A stretch of DNA of 64,000 nt from Kalymmatonema hyalinum WJT4-NPBG1 (GTDB lineage: Bacteria; Cyanobacteriota; Cyanobacteriia; Cyanobacteriales; Nostocaceae). This document shows positions 53,855-62,840 of this stretch, piece by piece. Numbering within the stretch: position 1 is the first letter of the stretch; each line of letters starts with the position of its first letter. The position numbers were made by a program, and so were the translations under genes. The DNA lies in contig JAHHIB010000007.1 of NCBI GenBank assembly GCA_019359075.1, positions 1 through 64,000 on the forward strand, read 5' to 3'. The notes under the pieces are model-generated. The model was not told the DNA's origin, made no database searches, and worked only from the letters and a program-made list of their open reading frames with translations.

Positions 53855-54014
53855 TAAAGGTGGGATAAAGATGCAAAAGAATTTCCGAATATTTCCTGAT
53901 ACTAAAGATGACTAAAGTAAGTAAGTAGAGGAAGTATGTTTTTTCGGAGACTTGAGATACTTTGGCTGCAAACAATCACGCGTTGTCTAATGGATGCAAC
54001 ATACAGGTAAGTAG
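53855..54014 (+). repeat. Duplicated Wzm leader, copy 2
   Basis: GGGATAAAGATGCAAAAG ... TTTGGCTGCAAACAATCACG ... AACATACAGGTAAGTAG, nearly identical to 57865-57945 over its last 80 bp. Confidence 0.8.
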
Positions 54015-54134
54015 ATGAGCACAAAAGAACTTACAATCGAGGCGGGTCGGGCTGAAAAACAGTATTGGAAAGACCTGTGGACATACAAGGAACTGTTCTA
54101 CTTTCTGGCATGGCGTGACATTTTGGTGCGTTAA
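54015..54134 (+). pseudogene. Wzm-type permease N-terminal fragment
   Basis: 39 codons (MSTKELTIEAGRAEKQYWKD, LWTYKELFYFLAWRDILVR) match the start of the permease at 57946 with a few changes, then reach TAA at 54132-54134. The remainder of the gene is absent. Confidence 0.85.
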
Positions 54135-54188
54135 TGGAAGAATGTTTGTCTGTTCCCTATGTTTTACAGTCAATCACAAACTAGGAAT

Positions 54189-55271
54189 ATGCAGACTTTT
54201 TTGGTAACCGGCGGAGCAGGTTTTATCGGTTCTAACTTCATTCTGAAGGCAAGAATTGAACAGTGGGCTAACATTATCAATCTAGATAAGTTGACATATG
54301 CCAGCAATCCTCAAAATCTAGCACAGTTGCAGGATGATTCTGGATATTGTTTTGTCCGTGGAGACATTGGTGATATTGAGCTGTTACGTAATCTTTTACA
54401 GCAGTACCAACCAGACGCAATTATCAACTTCGCAGCCGAGAGCCATGTTGATCGCTCAATTGTTTGCCCCCAGGATTTTATTCAAACAAACGTAGTGGGA
54501 ACTTTCCAACTTTTGGAAGCTAGCAGAGCTTACTGGGAAAAATTATCCCCGCACAAGCAAGAGCAGTTTCGTTTCCTGCATGTGTCTACAGATGAAGTAT
54601 ACGGCTCGTTAGGTCCGACAGATTCAGCTTTTCGGGAAGATACCCCATATGCTCCCAATAGTCCCTATGCTGCATCAAAAGCAGGTTCTGACCATTTTGT
54701 ACGAGCCTACTTTCACACATATGGTCTCCCCACTTTAATAACCAACTGCTCTAATAACTACGGTCCACGCCAGTTTCCCGAAAAACTGATTCCCCTAATT
54801 ATTCTCAATGCTTTAAATGGTAAACCTTTACCAATATATGGGGATGGACATAATGTCCGAGATTGGCTGTATGTTGTGGATCACTGCGAAGCCCTTTACA
54901 CAGTTTTACAACACAGCCGTATTGGAGAGACTTACAATATTGGTGGTAACAACGAGCAGAGAAACTTAACAGTCGTTGAAAAAATTTGTGCAATCCTAGA
55001 TGAGTTGGCTCCTAAACCCGATTTCCGCCACTCCTCTCTCATCACTTTTGTGAAAGACCGCCCTGGACACGACCGAAGATATGCAATTGATTGTAGTAAA
55101 ATTAGCTCAGATTTGGGCTGGCAACCAAAAGAGGACTTTGATAGCGGTTTGTTGAAAACCATTCACTGGTATCTCAGCAACCCAATCTGGGTTGAGCAAG
55201 TCCAATCAGGTGCCTACGCACACTGGATTAAGCAGAACTATGGAGATAGAGAGGCAGTATTATCAAGCTAA
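54189..55271 (+). CDS. rfbB: dTDP-glucose 4,6-dehydratase
   Basis: A 360-aa extended SDR: TGGAGFIGSNF (NAD loop), DKLTYASNPQNLA, NFAAESHVDRSI, catalytic STDEVYGSLG with Thr-Asp-Glu, and YAASKAGSDHFVRAY (Tyr, Lys). It converts dTDP-glucose to dTDP-4-keto-6-deoxyglucose, step two of dTDP-L-rhamnose synthesis. ATG 54189 was chosen because AGGAAT precedes it and it begins the conserved strand. First gene of the rfbBACD group. Confidence 0.97.
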   Translation: MQTFLVTGGAGFIGSNFILKARIEQWANIINLDKLTYASNPQNLAQLQDDSGYCFVRGDIGDIELLRNLLQQYQPDAIINFAAESHVDRSIVCPQDFIQTNVVGTFQLLEASRAYWEKLSPHKQEQFRFLHVSTDEVYGSLGPTDSAFREDTPYAPNSPYAASKAGSDHFVRAYFHTYGLPTLITNCSNNYGPRQFPEKLIPLIILNALNGKPLPIYGDGHNVRDWLYVVDHCEALYTVLQHSRIGETYNIGGNNEQRNLTVVEKICAILDELAPKPDFRHSSLITFVKDRPGHDRRYAIDCSKISSDLGWQPKEDFDSGLLKTIHWYLSNPIWVEQVQSGAYAHWIKQNYGDREAVLSS

Positions 55272-55300
55272 CGAAACCCCAACCATCTGAGGAGTGAACC

Positions 55301-56260
55301 ATGAAGGGCATTATTTTAGCTGGCGGTTCTGGTACAAGGTTGTACCCCCTGACTCAAGTGGTCAGCAAACAACTCATGCCTGTCTACGATAAGCCGATGA
55401 TTTACTACCCCTTGTCCACTCTCATGTTGGCTGGGATTCGCGAAATCCTCATCATCTCTACACCCGCCCATCTGCCACTGTTTCAGCAACTTTTGCAAGA
55501 TGGTAGCCAGTGGGGTCTCAAGTTTAGCTATGTTGAGCAACCGAAACCTGAAGGTATAGCACAGGCATTTATCTTAGCCAAAGATTTTATTGGTAACGAC
55601 TCCGTATGCCTCATTTTAGGCGATAATCTCTTCTACGGGCATGGTCTAGTTGATGTGCTAACGCGTGCAACTCAGTTGCGTGAGGGGGCACTTATTTTTG
55701 GTTATCGAGTCGCTGAGCCTCAGCGATATGGAGTTGTTGAATTTGATAGAGCAGGTCAGGTAGTAAGTTTAGAGGAAAAGCCCAAGATTCCTAAGTCTAA
55801 CTATGCTGTGCCTGGTATTTATTTCTACGATTATCAAGTTTGTGAAATTGCTGCCACTCTCAAACCCTCAGCCCGCAATGAACTAGAAATTACTGACTTA
55901 AGCCAGGTTTATCTGCGTCAGGGGCAACTGAAAGTCGAGATTTTAGGTCGAGGCTATGCTTGGTTGGATACGGGTACTCATGAATCGCTTCACCAAGCTG
56001 CTAGCTTTATTCAAACCTTGGAACAACGGCAGGGCTTAAAAATAGCTTGTATCGAAGAAATTGCCTACTGCCAAGGATATATTAATGCCGACCAACTGTA
56101 CCAACTTGCTCAACCATTAGCTAAAAGTAGCTATGGGGGTTACCTGATGGACATCATCAATAATGATAGCCACGCCCAGCAGGTTCAGCAGATGAATCAA
56201 GTTCCATCAGCAAATGGCTTTAAGCAGGAATTGCCAGGAACAGAGAGGGTGACATTGTGA
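55301..56260 (+). CDS. rfbA: Glucose-1-phosphate thymidylyltransferase
   Basis: A 319-aa nucleotidyltransferase: [20 protein letters not shown] (the G-G-x-G-T-R-L nucleotide loop), [64 protein letters not shown]. It makes dTDP-glucose from dTTP and glucose-1-phosphate, the first step of the rhamnose pathway. GAGGAGTGAACC gives a strong ribosome site. The C-terminus is about 25 residues longer than the usual length of about 290. Confidence 0.97.
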   Translation: MKGIILAGGSGTRLYPLTQVVSKQLMPVYDKPMIYYPLSTLMLAGIREILIISTPAHLPLFQQLLQDGSQWGLKFSYVEQPKPEGIAQAFILAKDFIGNDSVCLILGDNLFYGHGLVDVLTRATQLREGALIFGYRVAEPQRYGVVEFDRAGQVVSLEEKPKIPKSNYAVPGIYFYDYQVCEIAATLKPSARNELEITDLSQVYLRQGQLKVEILGRGYAWLDTGTHESLHQAASFIQTLEQRQGLKIACIEEIAYCQGYINADQLYQLAQPLAKSSYGGYLMDIINNDSHAQQVQQMNQVPSANGFKQELPGTERVTL

Positions 56261-56802
56261 AAATTATACAAACTGGAATTCCTGATGTACTGCTCATTGA
56301 ACCGCGATTTTTTGAAGATGAACGTGGCTTTTTTTACGAAAGCTACAATGAACGAGTTTTGCGAGAAAAGGCAAATATTCTAGAACACTTCGTTCAAGAT
56401 AACCATTCTCGTTCAACGAAGAATGTACTACGCGGTCTGCATTACCAAATCAAGCAACCTCAAGGCAAATTGATTAAAGTTGTCATTGGTGAAGTCTTTG
56501 ATGTAGCTGTGGATTTGAGAACTACTTCTAAGTACTTTGGTCAATGGGTGGGCATTCATTTGAGCGCCAAGAACAAGCAGCAACTATGGATACCACCAGG
56601 ATTTGCTCACGGTTTCTTGGTGATTTCAGAATATGCTGAGACGCTTTACAAAACTACAGACTATTACGCACCAGAGTATGAACGTAGCATTTTGTGGAGC
56701 GATCCTGATTTGGCGATCGCCTGGCCCCTTGAAGTAGAACCCATTGTCTCTGCTAAAGATAGGGCGGGTAAGCGACTGAAAGAGGCGGAGGTGTTTGCCT
56801 GA
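56257..56802 (+). CDS. rfbC: dTDP-4-dehydrorhamnose 3,5-epimerase
   Basis: A 181-aa cupin: [45 protein letters not shown] (catalytic His), [25 protein letters not shown]. It epimerises C3 and C5 of dTDP-4-keto-6-deoxyglucose. The GTG start overlaps the stop of rfbA by 4 bp (GTGA), showing translational coupling. Confidence 0.96.
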   Translation: MKIIQTGIPDVLLIEPRFFEDERGFFYESYNERVLREKANILEHFVQDNHSRSTKNVLRGLHYQIKQPQGKLIKVVIGEVFDVAVDLRTTSKYFGQWVGIHLSAKNKQQLWIPPGFAHGFLVISEYAETLYKTTDYYAPEYERSILWSDPDLAIAWPLEVEPIVSAKDRAGKRLKEAEVFA

Positions 56803-57698
56803 TGAGAATACTACTCACAGGTAGCACGGGTCAAGTTGGTTGGGAACTGCAACGAACTTTAATGACTCTTGGTGAAGTCATTCCTGTAGGACGTGAAATC
56901 TCCTCCCTTGGTTTACGCATAGATCTATCTCAGCCTGACACTATTCGTCATGTGATTCGTGAAGTTCAGCCTGACTTAATTGTAAATTCGGCGGCATACA
57001 CTGCAGTGGATAAGGCAGAGACAGAACCTGAATTAGCAATGGCTATTAATGGGACTGCACCGGGTGTGATTGCAGAGGAAGCAAAGCTACTGGGTGCAGG
57101 AGTGATTCATTACTCCACAGATTATGTGTTTAACGGCAATTATACAACGCCATATACAGAGCAAGATGAACCTGATCCACAAAATGTATACGGAAAAACA
57201 AAATTAGCAGGTGAAAAGGCAATTCAAGCAGTTGGTGTACCTCATTTCATCTTAAGAACAAGTTGGGTCTATGGCTTGAGGGGTAAAAACTTTTTGCTGA
57301 CAATGTTGAAATTAGCACGGGAGCGTGAAGAGATCACAGTTGTGGATGACCAAGTCGGATCTCCTACCTGGAGCCGGATGATTGCTGAATCTACAGCACA
57401 AATCTTGTCTCAAAGCAAAAAAGATTTGATTGGTTTTTTAAGCAATAACAGTGGGATGTACAATCTCACGGCTAGTGGTCAGACGAGTTGGTATGGCTTT
57501 GCAAAAGTGATATTTGAATATGACTCTAAACGCAGCGAACATAAGCTAGACAAATTGGTAGCAATCTCCTCACAGCAGTATCCAACCCCAGCGAAAAGAC
57601 CAGCTTATTCCTCATTAGATACTCAGAAAATCTCTAGTACATTTGGGTTAGCTTTGCCTAGCTGGCAAAGAAATTTAGAGTTGGTGCTTGGTTCGTGA
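56802..57698 (+). CDS. rfbD: dTDP-4-dehydrorhamnose reductase
   Basis: A 298-aa extended SDR: LLTGSTGQVGWELQR (NAD(P) loop), NSAAYTAVDKAETEPELA, HYSTDYVFNGNYTTPYTE, and the YGKTKLAGE active-site Tyr and Lys. It reduces the 4-keto group to give dTDP-L-rhamnose. The ATG shares one base with the rfbC stop (TGATG). Completes the pathway. Confidence 0.96.
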   Translation: MRILLTGSTGQVGWELQRTLMTLGEVIPVGREISSLGLRIDLSQPDTIRHVIREVQPDLIVNSAAYTAVDKAETEPELAMAINGTAPGVIAEEAKLLGAGVIHYSTDYVFNGNYTTPYTEQDEPDPQNVYGKTKLAGEKAIQAVGVPHFILRTSWVYGLRGKNFLLTMLKLAREREEITVVDDQVGSPTWSRMIAESTAQILSQSKKDLIGFLSNNSGMYNLTASGQTSWYGFAKVIFEYDSKRSEHKLDKLVAISSQQYPTPAKRPAYSSLDTQKISSTFGLALPSWQRNLELVLGS

Positions 57699-57779
57699 CG
57701 TTCATAATCAATTTGATGATAATTAGCACTGTTGCTTGTTCTGAGTTGCTGTCAGATAAATACTAGTAATTTTATTTAA

Positions 57780-57945
57780 TAAATTTTAAAGATTAGATGA
57801 AGGTGTAAAAAATATACAAATATTTCCTGATACTAAAGATTACCAAAGGAAATAAGTAGAAGAACAATGTTTTTTCTGAGACTTCAGATACTTTGGCTGC
57901 AAACAATCACGCGTTGTCTAATTAATGCAACATACAGGTAAGTAG
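57780..57945 (+). repeat. Duplicated Wzm leader, copy 3 (intact locus)
   Basis: Leader of the intact permease gene, including TTTGGCTGCAAACAATCACG CGTTGTCTAATT and AACATACAGGTAAGTAG directly before the ATG. The parent or best-kept copy of the sequences at 46600 and 53855. Confidence 0.75.
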
Positions 57946-58785
57946 ATGAGCACAAAAGAACTCACAATCGAGGCAGGTGGGGCTGAGAAGCAGTATTGGA
58001 AAGACCTGTGGAAATACAGAGAGTTATTCTACTTTTTGGCTTGGCGTGATATTTTGGTGCGCTACAAGCAGACGGCTATTGGCATGGCATGGGCATTGAT
58101 CCGACCATTTTTGACGATGGTGGTGTTCAGTGTTGTGTTTGGAAGTTTGGCGAAGCTACCCCCAGAGGGGAATGCGCCTTACCCCATTATGGTATTTTCC
58201 GCTTTGTTGCCTTGGCAGTTTTTCTCTGGTGCTCTTACAGAATGCAGCAACAGTTTAATTGCCAACTCCAACTTGCTTTCTAAAGTCTACTTTCCGCGTC
58301 TGATTGTGCCAACGAGTGCGGTGATTGTCAGCTTTGTAGACTTCTTAATATCTGGCATGATAATGCTGGGGTTGATGGCTTACTATAACTTTGTACCCGA
58401 TTGGCGCATTTTGACTCTGCCACTGTTTATTCTGATTGCCTTTGCCGCGTCGATAGGTGTGGGATTGTGGCTAGCGGCTTTGACTGTGGAGTATCGGGAT
58501 TTCCGCTATATCGTGGGGTTTCTAGTCCAGTTTGGTTTATACATTTCTCCTGTAGGTTTTAGTAGCAAGATAATTGCTGAACGGTATTCCGAACAGGTGC
58601 GGCTGCTGTATTCGCTCAACCCAATGGTAGGAGTCATCGACGGTTTCCGCTGGGCGATTTTGGGCGGCGAGTCGCAGATATATTTACCTGGGTTTGCACT
58701 ATCTCTGGTTCTGGTGGTTGTGCTGCTGTTGAGCGGTATTTGGTACTTCCGCAGAATGGAACGCACTTTTGCAGACGTGATTTAG
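57946..58785 (+). CDS. wzm: Polysaccharide ABC transporter permease (Wzm-like)
   Basis: A 279-aa ABC-2 family membrane protein with about six helices: the N-terminal amphipathic region FYFLAWRDILVRYKQTAIGMAWALIRPF (family hallmark), then MVVFSVVFGSL, LPWQFFSGAL, LIVPTSAVIVSFVDFLISG, a conserved LNPMVGVIDGFRWAIL stretch and the C-terminal LSLVLVVVLLLSGIWYF. It forms the channel that carries the finished lipid-linked glycan across the plasma membrane, with Wzt supplying ATP. It is the only intact permease in the window although two Wzt genes exist. Confidence 0.95.
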   Translation: MSTKELTIEAGGAEKQYWKDLWKYRELFYFLAWRDILVRYKQTAIGMAWALIRPFLTMVVFSVVFGSLAKLPPEGNAPYPIMVFSALLPWQFFSGALTECSNSLIANSNLLSKVYFPRLIVPTSAVIVSFVDFLISGMIMLGLMAYYNFVPDWRILTLPLFILIAFAASIGVGLWLAALTVEYRDFRYIVGFLVQFGLYISPVGFSSKIIAERYSEQVRLLYSLNPMVGVIDGFRWAILGGESQIYLPGFALSLVLVVVLLLSGIWYFRRMERTFADVI

Positions 58786-58914
58786 GCGTACCGATTTTGG
58801 AGCCATAGATTTTGGATTTTGGATTGGTCAGTTCAAGTAATGACAGCCTTGTCCACACCAGTACGTGTAGTTAGCCGAACAAAAGTGAAAGGGTATTAGG
58901 TAGGAGTGACGTAA

Positions 58915-60180
58915 ATGTCAGATACTGTAATCCGGGTTGAGAATTTAGCTAAGAAGTACGTCCTTGGACATCAGGAAGAAGGGAGTAGTTACAAGACATT
59001 TCGTGGGGCAATGACCAATGCAGCGAAGTCTCTTGGTAATGCGCTAAATCCCCGTGCCAAGAAGGAAGCAAGACCCACCAAGGGGGAGTTCTGGGCACTG
59101 AAAGATGTGTCGTTTGAGATTAAGCAGGGCGACAGAGTAGGTATCATTGGACGTAATGGTGCAGGTAAATCAACACTACTAAAAGTTCTCAGCAGAATTA
59201 CGGAACCAACCAGTGGATCTATTCGGATAAAGGGGCGAGTTGCCAGCTTATTAGAAGTGGGAACAGGTTTTCACCCAGAGTTAACCGGTAGGGAGAATAT
59301 CTTTCTTAATGGTGCAATTCTAGGGATGAGCAAGGTAGAGATTCAACGCAAGTTTGATGAAATTGTCGATTTTGCAGAGATTGAGAAGTTTTTAGATACT
59401 CCTGTAAAGCGATACTCATCTGGAATGTATGTGCGGTTGGCATTTGCGGTGGCTGCTCATTTGGAGCCAGAGGTTTTGATTGTGGATGAGGTGTTGGCAG
59501 TAGGAGATGCCGAATTTCGCAAGAAATGTATGCGAAAAATGAAAGATATCTCCGAAAGAGAAGGAAGAACAATTTTATTTGTTAGCCATGATTTAGGAGT
59601 AATCCGATCATATTGCAATCAAGGAGTTATGCTAAATCGTGGTCAAGTTTATTGTCAGGGGAATATTGATGAAGTTACCAGTGCTTACCTATCAGTAACA
59701 AAAACTTCTAACTTCAGACCAGTGATGCGCTCTAAGTGTGGCAGATTTGAGCTTAAACGTCCTTTTTGGATTGATGATAAAGGTGAAGAAGTATCTGAAT
59801 ATGCATGGGGTTCAAGCTATAAGTTAAGATTTGAATTTAACTTCCTTGAACCAGTTAGTCAAGTTAATCCAGGTTTTTTCCTACTTGATGATGAAGGTAA
59901 AAGAATATTTACTTCCCATTTACTAGATGCTCATTTTAAATTTGAAACTCCCTTAAAAGGTCGGGTTATAATCGATAGTGACTTAGATTTACCATCATTA
60001 TCTCCTGGTGAATATCATGTAGTATTTGGAGTTAGAGATGAGTCAGAAGAGGATGCAATATTTTATGATGATGAGCTAATAAAACTCAAAATACTTTATT
60101 TAGAATTGCCAAAAAATGGAGTAGGTGGATTTTTGTGGCATACAACCAAATGGTCTTTTGTAGAAAAAACTACCGTGTAA
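58915..60180 (+). CDS. wzt: Polysaccharide ABC transporter ATPase (Wzt-like) 2
   Basis: A 421-aa protein with the same ATPase half as the one at 47038: GRNGAGKSTLLKVLSRI (Walker A), KRYSSGMYVRLAFAVAAHLE (signature), VLIVDEVLAVGD (Walker B) and LFVSHDL. Its C-terminal domain (about 250-421, RFELKRPFWIDDKGEEVSEY ... LSPGEYHVVFGVRDESEEDA) is a different beta-sandwich, hence probably a different glycan end. It follows the intact permease by 129 bp and is its natural partner. Confidence 0.95.
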   Translation: MSDTVIRVENLAKKYVLGHQEEGSSYKTFRGAMTNAAKSLGNALNPRAKKEARPTKGEFWALKDVSFEIKQGDRVGIIGRNGAGKSTLLKVLSRITEPTSGSIRIKGRVASLLEVGTGFHPELTGRENIFLNGAILGMSKVEIQRKFDEIVDFAEIEKFLDTPVKRYSSGMYVRLAFAVAAHLEPEVLIVDEVLAVGDAEFRKKCMRKMKDISEREGRTILFVSHDLGVIRSYCNQGVMLNRGQVYCQGNIDEVTSAYLSVTKTSNFRPVMRSKCGRFELKRPFWIDDKGEEVSEYAWGSSYKLRFEFNFLEPVSQVNPGFFLLDDEGKRIFTSHLLDAHFKFETPLKGRVIIDSDLDLPSLSPGEYHVVFGVRDESEEDAIFYDDELIKLKILYLELPKNGVGGFLWHTTKWSFVEKTTV

Positions 60181-60186
60181 AGATTT

Positions 60187-61341
60187 ATGTATATTAATTC
60201 CTTAAGGATGGTTAGTTTCGCTCTTAAATTGAAAGGGAGAACATACAATATTTTCAACAAAATAAAGAGAAAATTACGTTACCGATTGGGAACGTTATTG
60301 TATCAAATACTTCTCCAAAATAACAGTTATTCTGTAAAGTTTGCTTATTTTTTGCTTTGTCAGCTTAAGATGATCAGAACTTGGGATCCTTGGATTATGA
60401 AAAAGGGCAATGAGTATCATGCATTCTGTCTAGCAAGTTTGATAACTGAAGAACCATTTTGGATGACTGGTATAATTTTGCATTTAGTATCTAAAGATCT
60501 CGAAAAATGGTCATTTGCAGACGTAACTCTGCAACCAGATGATTGTCAATGGCGAAATGGTAGAATTCTTGCAGGCTCGTGTGTTGAAGAGAATAATAAA
60601 TTTTATCTATTTTATTCAGCGTCTCCTCAAAAACCAAATATTCTAACGGAAAGAATTGGGCTTGCAGTTTCCAATGATTTGCGAAATTGGCAACAGCAAC
60701 TAGATGTATTAATAGTTCTAGATTATAAAATTTATGCTAATTCGCGGCGTACTGATTCAATTTATGAACACTGTCAATGTCGAGACCCTTATGTTTTAAA
60801 ATGTGACGTTACAAATCAGTATTATTTGATTTTTTCAACTGCTATCTCTGATGCACATGATCACTATCGTGGTTGTGTAGGTTTAGCGGTTTCCCAATCC
60901 ATAGACGGTCCATACAAATTACTAAAGCCATTATTATTTCCTCATCTTCATGAGGAAATAAATAACGGAATATTTTATGAGCTTGAACGACCTCAACTAA
61001 TTATAAAAAATGGCAAATATTATTTATTTTTCTCAGCATGGGGTCATACCATCAACCCAAATGCATTAGACTATTACAGTGAGCTAAACTTAGATAAATC
61101 TGCTCTATATTGCTACGTGTCTGATAGTCTTGATGGACTTTATAAGCATGTTTCTGAATTTAAAATTGTCCCTGGCAGTGAAAAAACAGGTATGTACGGG
61201 ACCAACTTTCTACAAGATGAAAATGGAGAATGGTTTGCTTACGGTTGGTATCTTGAAAGATTTACTTGTGAAATAAGCCGTAAATTTCGGGTGAATTGGG
61301 ATGCCGACATTCCACGCATTTTGATACCAAATCAAGATTAG
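60187..61341 (+). CDS. Five-bladed propeller glycosidase-like protein (GH43/32/68 clan)
   Basis: A 384-aa protein with repeated propeller blades: TWDPWIMKKGNEYHAFCLA, RNGRILAGSCVEENNKFYLFYSA, CRDPYVLKCDVTNQYYLIFSTA, and ERPQLIIKNGKYYLFFSAWG. The WDP, RDP and ERP motifs with their acidic residues match the catalytic Asp, stabilising Asp and general acid Glu of GH32, GH43, GH62 and GH68 enzymes. The N-terminal 60 residues are basic, with no clear signal peptide. It lies 6 bp after wzt, so it is cotranscribed. It may trim or transfer furanosyl residues (fructose or arabinose); specificity unknown. Confidence 0.75.
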   Translation: MYINSLRMVSFALKLKGRTYNIFNKIKRKLRYRLGTLLYQILLQNNSYSVKFAYFLLCQLKMIRTWDPWIMKKGNEYHAFCLASLITEEPFWMTGIILHLVSKDLEKWSFADVTLQPDDCQWRNGRILAGSCVEENNKFYLFYSASPQKPNILTERIGLAVSNDLRNWQQQLDVLIVLDYKIYANSRRTDSIYEHCQCRDPYVLKCDVTNQYYLIFSTAISDAHDHYRGCVGLAVSQSIDGPYKLLKPLLFPHLHEEINNGIFYELERPQLIIKNGKYYLFFSAWGHTINPNALDYYSELNLDKSALYCYVSDSLDGLYKHVSEFKIVPGSEKTGMYGTNFLQDENGEWFAYGWYLERFTCEISRKFRVNWDADIPRILIPNQD

Positions 61342-61519
61342 TCATTATTTAGAATCTAAACTTGGTCTGTTTGATAAAAATAGGTTGTCTGTAGATTGAA
61401 CATAGAGAAGATTCGTACTGAATTTACAAGAAACCTAATTTATAAAAGGTTCAAAATTTACTTGTTCAGTACGTAAGATTAAGCTATTTTGCCTCATGGT
61501 TTGAATATTTATTGTACAT
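61342..61519. other. Short AT-rich intergenic region
   Basis: Near-repeats AGTACGTAAG and TTCGTACTGAA occur. No gene seen. Confidence 0.4.
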
Positions 61520-62800
61520 ATGAAAATAGCTATTGTTAGCAAGTCTGATAGAAATGGGGGTGGGGCAAGTAGAGTTGCCGAAGAACTTGCTACCTGGTTA
61601 AATGATGCTGGACATCCAACTGACCATTTTGTTGCTTTTCACTGCAAAGAGCCTCTTTCATTCCAGCGTAATCTCTACGGAGAAGGTCGTAGATACAGGC
61701 TCTGTCAAAGGATTCATGAAAAGACTAAAGAATACGGTTTCCCAGAACTGTTGCCTGTTGAATACTGGTTAAACTTGAGCAGAATTCTCGATAATTACGA
61801 TATTGTTCATTTTCATGATCTACATACCGCCATATCTCCGGTGACTCTAGCTCTAACTTCTCGACGCAAGCCCACTTTTTTCACAGTACATGACTGTTCT
61901 CCATTTACTGGCGGCTGTCTGTACCCAATGGGGTGTGAGAAGTTTACTACCCATTGTCACCAGTGTCCTCAATTACCTCCGGGTAAAAAGAAAGATAAAA
62001 TACCTGATCGCACAAGAGAAATCCAGGCAATCAAACGATGGGTTTCTGGGCAATTCCATATTCGCTACATATATCCGAGTCACTGGATGGCTCAACAGGC
62101 TCAACAGGCTCTAAAATTTAAAATTTCACCTATAGTCATCCCCAATGGTCTTGATTTAAAACCTTTTCCCTTAGTCACAAAGGTAAATATAAAAATTAAT
62201 CTAGGTATTCCGGAAAACCGTAAAGTAATTGTTATTTCAGCGCACGTACTTAATGATCCTCGTAAGGGTGTGAAGTATGCGATCGCAGCCCTTCAAAGTG
62301 TACGTGATTTGTCTCCATTCGTTCTAGTTGTAGGGTTTTGCAACAATGAGTTGAAGCAAGCATTGGAGGGACTTGAATTCAGAGAGATGGGTTATATTTC
62401 AGACCCTAACTTCTTGGCTAAAGTCTATTCTGCAGCAGATGTTATGCTCTTTTGCACCCTTGCCGATAACCTGCCACTCACTGTTATGGAAGCAATGGCT
62501 GCATCTACTCCAGTCGTTGGTTTTTCCACAGGGGGTGTTCCAGAGATGATAGAGACTGGACGCAACGGTATCCTAGTTGAGCCTACTAACCAGCAGGCAT
62601 TAAACCAAGCCCTGCGCCAAGCATTACTATCCATCGATTTGGAGGCAATGGGTCAGCAGGCAAGAAAGGATGTTGAAAATAATTTTTCAAAGACTGTATT
62701 TCTTGAGAAGCATTTACAACTTTATCAGAATTTTGAGCATTCATTGTCGAAAATATCCAGACCGTCTGTTGTAGAGCCTGAACCTGTAATAAAGAGATAG
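61520..62800 (+). CDS. GT4-family glycosyltransferase
   Basis: A 426-aa GT-B transferase: MKIAIVSKSDRNGGGASRVAEELATWL (acceptor-site glycine loop), DIVHFHDLHTAISPVTL, FFTVHDCSPFTGGCLYPMGCEKF with a Cys-rich segment (TTHCHQCPQL), then VIPNGLDLKPF, SAADVMLFCTLADNLPLTVMEAMAASTPVVGF and ETGRNGILVEPTNQQAL. The Cys cluster recurs in a WcaC/WbaZ-like subgroup of GT4. The sugar donor is unknown. Confidence 0.9.
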   Translation: MKIAIVSKSDRNGGGASRVAEELATWLNDAGHPTDHFVAFHCKEPLSFQRNLYGEGRRYRLCQRIHEKTKEYGFPELLPVEYWLNLSRILDNYDIVHFHDLHTAISPVTLALTSRRKPTFFTVHDCSPFTGGCLYPMGCEKFTTHCHQCPQLPPGKKKDKIPDRTREIQAIKRWVSGQFHIRYIYPSHWMAQQAQQALKFKISPIVIPNGLDLKPFPLVTKVNIKINLGIPENRKVIVISAHVLNDPRKGVKYAIAALQSVRDLSPFVLVVGFCNNELKQALEGLEFREMGYISDPNFLAKVYSAADVMLFCTLADNLPLTVMEAMAASTPVVGFSTGGVPEMIETGRNGILVEPTNQQALNQALRQALLSIDLEAMGQQARKDVENNFSKTVFLEKHLQLYQNFEHSLSKISRPSVVEPEPVIKR

Positions 62801-62840
62801 GTCAAGCATTGCGTTACAGAAAACACATTTGAGGAATAAT

